A DNA stretch of 64,000 bases, from NCBI RefSeq assembly GCF_000005505.3, contig NC_016131.3, positions 15,459,501-15,523,500 of the forward strand, written 5' to 3'. The translations under genes and the position numbers were made by a program. Shown in pieces: positions 20,411 through 30,072 of this stretch. This stretch comes from Brachypodium distachyon. Taxonomy: Eukaryota; Streptophyta; Magnoliopsida; Poales; Poaceae. A model generated the notes under the pieces. That model ran no database searches. It had not been told where the DNA came from and was given only the letters and a program-made list of their open reading frames with translations. Within the stretch, counting starts at the first letter, position 1; every line of letters starts with the position of its first letter.

Positions 20411-21256
20411 GGACGCGAGCAGCCTCCGGCGCCAGGGCCTGAGCCTGCAGTCCCCGTCCCCCTCTCCCTCCCCCTCCTCCCCGCCGTCCGCCCAGGCCCC
20501 CGCCCTCCCCCGCGCCCGCAGCCCCACCGCCGCGCCTGCCAGATTCCCCAGATCTACCTTCCCCGCCCCCCACAACCTCCGCCCGCCTCCTTCGCTCTCT
20601 CTCACCTCCCGCCGCGGCAACTCATCGAACACCTGGCGCGCGCGCGTGAGGGAGAAGAGAGGGAGGTAGGTTCGTGGCGCCTGGATCTGGAGCAAGGGTC
20701 GAGCACGCGTCCCGCGCGTCGTCGTCCCGTGGCGTGTTGCCGCGAATTATTGCTGTTTTTTTTTTCTCGCTGAGAGAAAGGGGCGCTGGCTTGCTCGCAC
20801 GCTTCGCTTCGCTTCCCTCCCACCTACCGCTGCTCCTCCTCCGACTTCGCCGCCCACCACCACCGACGGATGAAGGGCGTAGTATGGGGGCGGCGGCGGC
20901 GTGATCCGGCAATCTCTCTCTCTCTCAGTTCCTTTTTGTTTACTTCCCGGGGAAGCTGTGAACTGTGAATTGAATCTGTGATCCGGTCTCGGAAGGGGAG
21001 CACCGACCACGGAGACTGGCTGACCCTCGGGTCCCACTGGGCTAATCTTATCCTATCTGACCGGTGCAGCATACTCATCAATTATCGTATACGGAGTGTA
21101 TTATCTTCTTTCTCTTGTAAGTTGTGAAGATGCATTTTTCACTAGAAAAAGAACCGGTAAAAGTTTGCATTTGGTTGGCATCTACATCGAATCGAATAAG
21201 TCTATAACAGGGGTAAGGTATTTGTTGACCTGTCATGATCTCGTTTGTCAATAATA
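20411..21256. other. Promoter/5' UTR region of the TVP38 gene
   Basis: GC- and CT-rich to about 20910, then AT-rich. Several short frames exist on both strands, but all are low complexity (Pro/Arg/Gly) and none looks like a gene. Confidence 0.5.
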
Positions 21257-21623
21257 GAGTAAATTTCATAAAACCACATTTTTTGTGGCATTGGTCTCGT
21301 AAAATCACAGTTGTTGCTAACAGTATCACAAAACCACAACTCTAGGGCAGCGAGTCTCAAAAAACCCTAATCTCGATGATTAGTCGGTTTGATGGTGTTT
21401 CTGACGACCCGGCTCACAAGTCAGTTGCCACGTCCGTCTTCCCGACCCATCTCCAATGCCACGTTGTGGGCCCGGATCGTCAGAAACACCATCAAGCCGA
21501 CTAATCATCGAGATTAGGGTTTTTTGAGACTCACTGCTCCAAGAGTTGTTGTTTTGTAAGACTGTTAGCAACAACTGTGATTTTGTGAAACCACTGCCCA
21601 AAAAATATGGTCCAAATTTCCTC
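21257..21623. mobile_element. Mutator-type long-TIR MITE with intact 9-bp target duplication
   Basis: The two arms are inverted copies of about 160 bp: both read CCCTAATCTCGATGATTAGT and GATGGTGTTTCTGACGA in inverted orientation. The ends are GAGTAAATTT and AAATTTCCTC. The 9-bp direct repeat TCAATAATA flanks it exactly (21248-21256 and 21624-21632). No protein is encoded, so it depends on a MULE transposase elsewhere. Confidence 0.92.
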
Positions 21624-21632
21624 TCAATAATA

Positions 21633-22538
21633 CGACACAGAATGAATAATGAATGATAAAGCAACCCGTGTAAGTCAGGGAACAGCCAATACTCGATCGA
21701 TGCCGATCGTCGTGTCCAAATTAACGATGAGCGGAGTCGTTCGCTCTAGAAAGCCAGGTTCAGAACGTTCGATCGTTAAGCTTTCTCCAAGGAAAATTCA
21801 ATGAGCAAACATAGCTACTCCAGCAGTCCAGCCTCAGCCTTCAGCTAAGGCGCATGTGCTGGAGGCCTAGTGCCGACTGCCCAAAATTGCAGGGTGTGAG
21901 CAATCAGCTGTTAATCCGGTCGCATGTTAACAGATTATAAGGGTTACGCGTGTGCCTTGGTGGCTAATTTCCCTGATCGATTGGTCACCAAATTGCATAC
22001 GGTTGTGCTTGTGCATCTCGGAGTTTCAGTTTTGGCAGGGCCGATATCTCGTGCAGTATGTTGAAAAAAGAACAAGAAGAGATCTCTAGCTCTGTACGTT
22101 CTCCTTAATTCCATCTCTTAGCCAGCACAAGATCGTCAACACAAACATCTTGGAAGCACTTGAGTCTAATAACAACAACACGATTACACACATTTTCTTT
22201 GATCTTATTCCCGTACATTTACCTAGCACCCGAGCTTAACTAGCTAAGGAATGCATGCATATATACATGCTTTCCCGGGTGCAAGTGGTACAACACACAC
22301 ATAGGTACAGTGTTCTTAATTAACCGGAAAAGTACATAGAACCCGCAAAAGAGATCGTCATAGACGTACATATATCTTTCCTTACGCCCTATAAGTAATG
22401 ACTTACTTACCAGTAATGTGTATGATCGATCGATCATCCTGAAGATCTGAGCCCGGCCGGAAATATATACTCCATGTAATAACTTGACTATCTTCTTCTT
22501 CTCCGATCCTGATTTGAACGGCAGTACTCGACTGAGAT
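21633..22538. other. Intergenic, 3' of the eight-cysteine gene
   Basis: AT-rich, with no credible gene on either strand. The right part is expected to hold the 3' UTR of the gene ending at 22539. Confidence 0.5.
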
Positions 22539-23501
22539 CTAGACGCCGCGGCCGCCACCGCAGCGGTACTCGAGCTTGCAGGTTTTCCCGACGCGGACGG
22601 TGTAGGTGTGCTGCGGCTTGACGAGGAAGGACGGCAGCCGGAGAAGCGTCTCGCACACGCACCCGGGCTCCACCTCCTTGAGCCACCGGCAGCAGTCCCT
22701 GTACGCCCTGTGCTCGTCGCTCCCCTCTTCATCCTCATCGTCTTCTTCCTCGTCGTCGTCTTCTTCCTCGTCGTCGTCGTCCTCCTCCTCGTCATCGTCC
22801 TTGTCATCCTGATCGTCCTTGTCTTCATCCTCGTCCTCGTCCTCGTCGTCCCCGCCGCCCTCGCCCTCGTCGTCTCCCACTCGTCCGCGGCGGCTGCTGC
22901 GGCCACGGCCCCGAACGCGGCGGCGGCGGCGGCGGCGGGGCCGGTGCCCGCGGCGGCGCCTCCGACTGCGACGGCCCCCGCTGCTGCTGCCTCCGCCGCG
23001 GGACCGGCCGCGGGCGAGAGTCCCGTTGTTGCTCCGCCGCACGGCGACGCCGGAGACCTCGGGGTCGACGGTGATCAGCGACGTCGTGTTCCTTCCTCCT
23101 CCGCCTGGCGGAGCCGGCGGGAGCGGCGGCGCTTCTCCTCCGCCGCCACCACTAGGCGGCCCCGGCGGGAGCGGCGGCGCTTCTCCTCCTCCTCCGCCGC
23201 CTCCGCCGCCCTTGTCGTCGTCGTCGTCGTCGTCGTCCCCCTTGTCGTCCTCGTCTTCATCCTCGTCGTCGTCGTCTTCCTCGTCATCGTCGTCGTCTTC
23301 CTCGTCGTCGTCCTTGTGGCGGTGCTCGGGGCTGGTGGGGGGGAGGATGGCGCAGGCCTGGCTGGCGAGCGCGAACTGGCTGAGGCAGTACTTCTTCACC
23401 TGCCCGAACTGCGCCTCCGCCGGCTTCCCCAGGAACGGCACCGCCAGGAGCAGCACCGCCGCCAGGACCGCCACGCGGAGCGCCGCCGCCGAGCCAGCCA
23501 T
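22539..23501 (-). CDS. Secreted eight-cysteine-motif (LTP/2S-like) protein with a 219-residue acidic/basic insertion
   Basis: Single exon, 320 aa. Residues 1-30 are a signal peptide ending AEA|Q. Cysteines: C39, C50, C270-C271, C281-X-C283, C308, C314, i.e. C-X10-C-X219-CC-X9-CXC-X24-C-X5-C. This is the order of the plant eight-cysteine motif (lipid transfer, 2S albumin, bifunctional inhibitor), but the loop between cysteines 2 and 3, normally 10 to 20 residues, is 219 residues. The loop consists of an Asp/Glu run, Gly-rich and APPLPPxPP segments, an Arg-rich stretch, and a second Asp/Glu run. The two folded ends read well (YCLSQFALASQACAIL; CCRWLKEVEPGCVCETLLRL), so the frame is right on both sides. 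I chose 23501 as start because the signal peptide begins there; the longer in-frame start at 23768 has none. A function cannot be given. Confidence 0.75.
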   Translation of the reverse strand: MAGSAAALRVAVLAAVLLLAVPFLGKPAEAQFGQVKKYCLSQFALASQACAILPPTSPEHRHKDDDEEDDDDDEEDDDDEDEDEDDKGDDDDDDDDKGGGGGGGGGEAPPLPPGPPSGGGGGEAPPLPPAPPGGGGRNTTSLITVDPEVSGVAVRRSNNGTLARGRSRGGGSSSGGRRSRRRRRGHRPRRRRRRRVRGRGRSSRRGRVGDDEGEGGGDDEDEDEDEDKDDQDDKDDDEEEDDDDEEEDDDEEEDDEDEEGSDEHRAYRDCCRWLKEVEPGCVCETLLRLPSFLVKPQHTYTVRVGKTCKLEYRCGGGRGV

Positions 23502-24019
23502 TGCTGGCCTCGTTACAAAGCTAGCTCTCGAATCTCGACCGATGAAGCTTAGCTTGCTGCTTCTCGGATGGATCGATGTGGTGTGGTTGCAAGATCGGGC
23601 GCGTATGGTTCTTATAGATCGGCCGGGAGAGTAGATGAGTTTGGGGGTTTGTTTTTCTTGGCATGTTTGCTGGATTCGTGCATGTGAGTAGCTAGGAAGA
23701 ATGTGGGTGACAAGTCGTAGGTGTTCCATGCTCGTGGCGTGAAGTTCATCAATTGGTCTCTTGTTCATCTATTCTTTTTAATTCTTGGAACATTCGATCG
23801 GTCCTGTGGGTTTCGTTCAATTGGCATGCTAGCCGTAGCAGCTCGATCTTTGCGTGACTTGCTTAATTTGCCTGCGCCCAGTTGACTGCGAGCTACGTAC
23901 TCAAGTTGGCCTGCAGTATGCTCCCGGATGAAATTGTTCAAAATGGCAAAAAAAGTTATTCGAAATAAATAGAGTACATGCATCTATGCAGTATGCTTGT
24001 AATTTTTTACAGAGATATA
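23502..24019. other. Upstream region of the eight-cysteine gene
   Basis: Presumed promoter and 5' UTR. A frame continues upstream of 23501 to 23768 but has no coding character. Confidence 0.4.
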
Positions 24020-24690
24020 GTTCATTCTTAGCGACTCGAGAAATAGTTTTTGGGTTTTTGGCTGGTTTTTCCAATATCATGAACTTCAGTAGACGGTTTC
24101 AGGCCATTTTTTACCGGTTTTCGTGGGCCAGCACATGGTTTTTGGGTTACCGACCGAAATTTGGGTATCTTCGCCGCTTTTACACGGTTTCGGGCCATTT
24201 TTTGCTGGTCCGGAAAAATTATGACCCCGGATACACGGTTTTCCGTCTGTAGTTGTCCTAGCCAAAAAACATCACAAAACCTACAGTTTAGGGGTTTTCG
24301 GCCATTTTCGGCGTGTCGGAAAAAAATCACCATTTTTGTCGATCGTGAGCTTCAATACACGTTTTTGGGTCATTTTGGCAAGTCGATGAAAGTCGATGTT
24401 TTGGCTGTTCTTGTGTGACAGCTTTGGGTTTTCGGCCGATTTTCCGATATGCTGATCACATGTATTTCGGCTGATTTTAGTGGGTCAACAAAAATCACCG
24501 TTTTCACGATTTCCATGGCTCATAGCCCTTGGGTTTTCGATCGATTTTTCGATAACGTGACCCGGCATAGGGTTCCAGCCCGTTTTTGGCTATCGACAAA
24601 AAACACTATTTTTGCCATTTTTGTGGCTTGGATTTTCGATCAATTTTCCGATATCACATCAGTACAGACCGATCGAACAATGCATTTTAA
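24020..24690 (+). repeat. Degenerate tandem array, period about 100 bp
   Basis: Repeating units with the core TTGGGTTTTCGGCCGATTTT, followed by CCGATATCATGA and GGCCATTTTTGGC-type blocks, then TCGACAAAAATCACC. Clear units begin near 24050, 24138, 24288, 24424, 24529 and 24628. Spacing varies from about 88 to 150 bp. The frames within it only mirror the repeat. Confidence 0.65.
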
Positions 24691-24947
24691 ATTCTAATGA
24701 TGCTGGGTACATCAGTTCAAACTTGGATCCAAAAGATGCTTGTCATATCATGTCCATTTTCCTCTAAGTCTGAAACTCTCAAACAACAATCACGACCCAA
24801 AAATGGACGGCCGGGATAAGTTCCTCCTCCACTACCTAGAGAGCGGAACTCATCCTGACCTGGTCTCATTCTCGCCTATGCCAGCTTCTAGAATGTTCTG
24901 AACTTAACAATTGCACGCCCGCTAGTACTAACTACTTACTGTACTAC
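24691..24947. other. Intergenic
   Basis: Nothing recognisable; 3' flank of the pectinesterase pseudogene. Confidence 0.4.
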
Positions 24948-26609
24948 CTATGGCTGCCTGGCCAGCCAGCGTTCATCGTCGACGAAGCTGATATTCACAA
25001 ACTTCTCCACCTGGGCCTCGCTCAGGGTCTTCTCCCATGGCACCCTCCCGGCCCTCTCAGCTCCGAGCCCACTACACCCGACCTCAGCAAAAGTAACATC
25101 CCTAGTGTCATTCCCAGCTTTCCACGCTTCCCACCCTTGTAGAAAACCACGGTAGCAAACCGGTTCCAGGCCCGGCCCAGGTACTGCCGGCCCGTGCCCA
25201 GGACCTGCCCGCCCCGGAACACGAGCCCGCCGGGCCGGCTGCCATCGACTCTAGCGTGGGCCGTGACGAATCCGGCCTGCTTCCCCCAGGCCGGTGGCAC
25301 GTTGGACACGACGGAGCAGCCGTCGTAGATGGACTGCCCGTAGCCGAAGATGAAGTCCACGCCGCCATTGATGGAGCAGCTCTGGAAGTAGTGGCGGCCC
25401 TTGTAGGCGCACAGCGTGTCCTGGAACCCGTAGAAGCCGCATCGCCGGAACGAGCTGCGGTCGCCGCCGATGAGAGCCGCCAACGCGCGGCGCGCGTTGT
25501 CCTTGTGGTGTGCGTTGTAGGTGTTCCTGAAGGCGATGTCATGGGCGGCGAAGTCGTCGGTGAGGACCGTGAATGTGGCGCTTTCGATCGTCGGGTTGTC
25601 GCCGTCGCGGCTGTCGCCGTTGCTGATGATGCCGTTGGCGAGGGCGGTGAGGATTAGATCGTCGTCGGTGCCGTTGGGGGCCGGGGCGTGGCCGTTGAAG
25701 CTGATGGCCGTGTTCCATGAGCCGTCCCCTTGGAGCAGGATGAAGCCCTTCTCCCTTGGGATTTACCTTCTCCCTGAACCATATGCATGTCCACGCTATA
25801 AAACATTTTCCAAGAAATTATACTAGTATATAAAACTGATTAGTTTGCTGGACTAATTAAGCTAAATTGTAAATTTTCCCTGTTTATTCACACCAAAATG
25901 TGTAAATGCTTTTAGAAACCCCTACGTTGAGTACCAGGTTTAAGAGTTAAGAAGTGGTCTCCTTCGATCAGTTTCACAAAATTTAAATAGTTTTGGACAT
26001 ACCTTGGGCTCAACTTTGAAACTTTTGACTGTCGGCGTCGTTTTTGCATTTTGCGGATTTGAATTTTATAATTATATGCATAGTTTTGTTTAAAAGATAT
26101 TTATAAAGAACAATATAATTTTCTTGAATACCAAGCATATGCTACAACAGAAACCAGCTAGTAGTCGAAGTTACACCTTGAAAACTTTAAACAGCACTAG
26201 CTAAATGCCCGTGCGTCGTCACACGCCACCGATAAGTAAATTTAATTGTCCTAACATGTCTACACACTGTTATTGTGCTTTTGTGCCACAAGTTCGAAAT
26301 CTTTGCCAAAAAATTTAGAAGATCGCTCTACATATAAGAAAAGTGCCCGACTGCCACCATCAATTAGCATGATACATACCAGTAGCTCCCATTCCTGACG
26401 TGGATCCTGACCCACTCCCGGTTGCCGTCCGGCACGGCGTTCACCGCCGGCTGCACCCTCTCGAAGTCCCCTCCTCCACGCTGGTCCACGACGATGGTCC
26501 TCGACACTGGCACCGGCACAGCGCTCAACGTCGGCGATAGCCGGAGCAGCAGCAGGAGCATGATGGAGACCAGCAATGCGGGTGCACGGCAGCACGGCGG
26601 CGCCTCCAT
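24948..26609 (-). pseudogene. Pectinesterase (PME), decayed
   Basis: Exon 1 (26609-26380) encodes a signal peptide and TIVVDQRGGGDFERVQPAVN, the normal start of the pectin methylesterase fold. Exon 2 (about 25777-24948) has GFILLQGDGSWNTAISFNGH, the active-site blocks GFYGFQDTLCAYKGRHYFQS and NGGVDFIFGYGQSIYDGC, and YLGRAWNRFATVVFY. Three defects are visible. At the canonical acceptor the frame does not meet IPREKGF; a TAA lies in that frame. After VVFY a deletion removes the usual block before PQGW and shifts the frame, which then reads GWEAWKAGNDTRDVTFAEVG to a stop at 24948. The conserved QAVAL block reads RALAA, losing a catalytic-site Gln. A downstream AG could restore the first junction with a short deletion, but not the second. 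Type II PME (no pro-region). Confidence 0.8.
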
Positions 26610-28073
26610 GGATCACGGGGCTTGATTTTTCTCAGGCGTGTGAAGTAAACGACGATCCTTTCACGTGGCGTGCTATTATGTTAGATGAAAACGTGCCGTG
26701 CTATTAAATATAGATACTGCAAGATTTTGTTTTTCATTTCTCTTAATTGCACGTTTGCACATTTGGATTCCTAATTAATTTTATCATGGCAAAACCGGCA
26801 GGTCAATTTTTTACTTCTTCCCAATGTCAAATATGATAAACGTTGGCATTGATTACTGTACAAACTTGGCTAGAAGCGGCTCCATTTCAGCGAAGGCTAT
26901 CAAAATTTTGCACAGTTGCCTTTTTTGGAGGGTAGGTTTATTGTTTAACGGTAGGGTCCCTCCGATTCCCTTGCCTTCTATGAAAATAATTACTGGTATT
27001 CAAAAAATGAAATTAAAGAATTACTAGTGTTTAAGCTCACTTTGCCTCCTTTCGATCCCGAATGCTCTCATGTTGTGTAGCTACAGCTAAATCTTGGCTC
27101 TATCCCTGCCTTGATCCGTGATGTCATGAGTTTCATGGCGCTGTTAGACGATTGATGTTGGAGTAGAAGGGAGAGCTTCATTGGTTCGGCGGCAACGGGT
27201 TGAAAGGGGTTTGTTGGTGACCAAAGGTAGAGAGAACATGGATGTCCATTGGATGTTTAGGACTGGGAACAACCGAACAAGGATCGACTCCCGAGGTTGA
27301 TTGAGAAGGATTGATGGTTGTCAGTGTGACTGCTCGACATCCTTTAAAGGAAGACTGATTTGCGGAGATGGCAAAAATAGTGGTTGCGAGAGGAGATAAA
27401 GAAGAGGAATAGCAGGTGAAGGAATATAAAAGGGGAATGACTAGGAGGAGCGAACCCTCCATGGGAAGGCGGGAAGGGAGTGCGCAGGACGTGTCACATG
27501 GCGCCCTCACGAGGGAGCCTCCCTAGGGTAGATACAAAATTCAAACCATAGTAACTTTTCGGCCAATCATCCAGTTTTCGTTGTTGGATTGGATTTATCT
27601 CGACGAGGTCTTCAAAATTAGATCTCGTGTCGATATAATTTGGTGAAAACTTTTTTGTTATTTTTTTGCACTGCCTTATTATTCACATATGTGCCGCATT
27701 GTACCGAGTCAGGACAAACACAAAAAAGAACAATTGCAAGACACGAAGAGAACACAACCATGGGATATGAGGAGGTTTGAAGATACAACACATGAGAATT
27801 GTAAAATACAAGGACGCTGACAGTGGGCCACCGAAAAAACCCTGCACTGTTGAAAAAACGTAAATTACATGGACAGCTGATGATGTGGTGTGCTGTGAGG
27901 GCGAGAAATCCTTTCCCTTTCGGATTGAGAGTTATTAGCTGGGCGGCACTACTTGGCCACTTGGGGAGTGTACCCTCTTTCCAAGAAATTTTAAAAGATA
28001 ATGATCAACGGAAATAAAGATGGGAGGGGGTGATTGGAAGGACACATGTGAAGTTTGTCCAAAAATGCTATTG
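26610..28073. other. Gene-poor region
   Basis: Mixed AT-rich DNA. The short frames near 27178-27510 (-) and 27823-28017 (+) have no recognisable domain and no splice support. Confidence 0.5.
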
Positions 28074-28340
28074 TGTTACGCTATAGTACGATGGATAGAT
28101 AAACAGTTTTGCTAGTTGGCAGTCGACTGATTATTGTTCCGATCACAGTCAATTTACTTGCCATGAGATCTTCCACGGGAATTCATGCAAGTCTTATGTT
28201 TTAGAATTATGTTGCACTATAGCAGGACCAATAGATAAACGTTGTTGCTAGTTGGCAACCGACAACTATTTATTTTGTTCACGGAAAATTTACTAGCCTT
28301 GGGATCTTTCGCAAACAATCATGCAAATCTTATGTTTTTA
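28074..28340. repeat. Diverged direct duplication, unit about 133 bp
   Basis: Unit 1 (28074-28207) and unit 2 (28208-28340) share CTATAG, GATAGATAAAC, TTGCTAGTTGGCA, ATTTACT and TCTTATGTTTT in the same order, with many differences between. An old tandem duplication. Confidence 0.7.
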
Positions 28341-28549
28341 GAAAGAAAGAAAAACATGTACTGTAGGGGATTTGAACCCCAACCTACTCCTTCGCACCTC
28401 GATGCATATAAAATTTGACTTGAATATATTCATGCAATAGTTCGAAAGATGAAGTTTTATCTCCAGACTTTTGCACTTTGTTTTGCCTTTTTTTTGTTTT
28501 ATATGTACAAGGATTTAAAATATGAGGCTGTGGTGTCATGTTAGGCTAA

Positions 28550-28875
28550 AAACATGTGTTCAATTTTTGCATTTTTAGGTTACAATATATGTGCAATTGA
28601 GTGCCAGCACATTTTGGAGCCTCAAATTGCACGCCATTTTTTTTTGTGCATTTTGAGTCGTGTATTTGTGTAATCACATATTTAGGGGCCTGAAATTCAA
28701 CCTTTTTTGTGCAATTTTGGTTTAGAAATGTACAACTAGGTGATTGCACAATTTGGAGCCTAAAATTGCACATAATGTATTGTGCTATCCCAGGTTAGAA
28801 ATGTGCAATTGGATAGTTTGCACAATTTGAATCACAAAATTTTCCATATTGGTTCTTGTGCAATTTTGGGTTTTC
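28550..28875. repeat. Degenerate GTGCAATTTTGG repeats
   Basis: The motifs GTGCAATT, GCACAATTTGGAGCCT and AAATTGCAC alternate on both strands at irregular spacing of 40 to 60 bp. Because the core is itself palindrome-like, the array can fold back on itself. No coding content. Confidence 0.6.
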
Positions 28876-30072
28876 AAATGGTATTACTCGCTCCACAGAT
28901 CGGGCGACCGACCCAGAAGTTGTTGCTTTATGAGGGTTTGCCGAGTAGTTTCAAGTGCAAGTTATGGCGCCAAGAGGCGTCAGCTCTTCTTCATTTCTTC
29001 TTCCATGACTTGCCACAAGCAGGGGTATGAGACATTCACCCCCTAACAGCATGTCCAACAGCTTAACCATCGGCTAAAGCTAGGGGGAAAAGAGCCTCTA
29101 CCGGCATAGCCATCACGACTTCCATATTCGAAGGCCCTTCATATGGACACGTCTTTGGCTACTGAGTAGCTACTTGTATTTGTTTAGTTACATATGGATA
29201 TACTATTAGCGATGCTACTGAAATTTGGCTAATCTTTTGGACATGCTCCAAGGGAGGGAACATTCGATATGTACATTTTCGGAACATTTTTATCCAACTG
29301 CAAAACCGCATGTCCTCCCTGCAAACCTTCGTATGGTAAATAGTCGATTTTTTTGTAAAGACGAAAAACCATTCCCAGCATAGTCTACGAGGGCAAAAGC
29401 ATTCTAGATTATTACCACATGCTCTGTTGACTGTTTCAGTAAGCCATTTAAAAAGACGGTTTGAACTACAGAAGGATTTCTCAATGGCACGGTAAATTGT
29501 TAGACTAACAACATAGTCTATGGTCTAACTAAACTGATACAGGGCAGCTCTTCGCACAATTGGGGTGTACCTTCCGTTTCTGCGTTTGCAGAAGAATGGT
29601 GAGATACATATGTACAACAGGGGCTGGTTCCATCTCTTCGTTTGCTAAGAGATTTCATGCTAAGCCCGTCCGCGAATGAAGATGCTGAAGATCTCTCCAC
29701 GGCTCACCAAGGACGAAAAGAACGAAAAACAAAATCTATAACCTGACAAACAATGTATATAATGCGTCAGATAAACACAAGACAAACATGCAAGTGCCCC
29801 TCAAGTAACTAAACAGCATTTTCTTAACAAAGTGGAATAGAAGAAGTACCATTGAATAGTCAGAAATTATCCCAGTCTCCGGTAACCATGTACTGCCAAT
29901 CTGCCATGACAAGAGTTTATTTGAGAATGGAAATAGGAAGGCACAAAAAAAATGATGCAGTGGGGGGCTGCTCTTATTTCATAGTTAAGTAATTGTATCA
30001 TATGAAAAAACATGAGGTTTACCATGGACGAGGCTCAGCATGGTTATGAGTAAATGAGATACAAAGCTCCAG
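28876..30072. other. 3' flank of the HUA2-like gene
   Basis: No gene seen. The right part (about 29700-30072) is the likely 3' UTR of the HUA2-like gene, possibly with a further noncoding exon. Confidence 0.45.

Noticed and set aside
20294..20695. Longer start for the TVP38 gene at 20695
   Set aside because: It adds low-complexity Gly/Arg residues; family members begin just before the first membrane helix, matching 20410.
22606..23634. Long plus-strand frames rich in Val/Leu or Ser/Pro
   Set aside because: They are the complement of the Asp/Glu-coding repeat of the eight-cysteine gene. The minus frame has the signal peptide and the ordered cysteines.
27178..27510. 110-codon minus-strand frame between genes
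   Set aside because: No domain, no splice support and no codon character like that of neighbouring genes.
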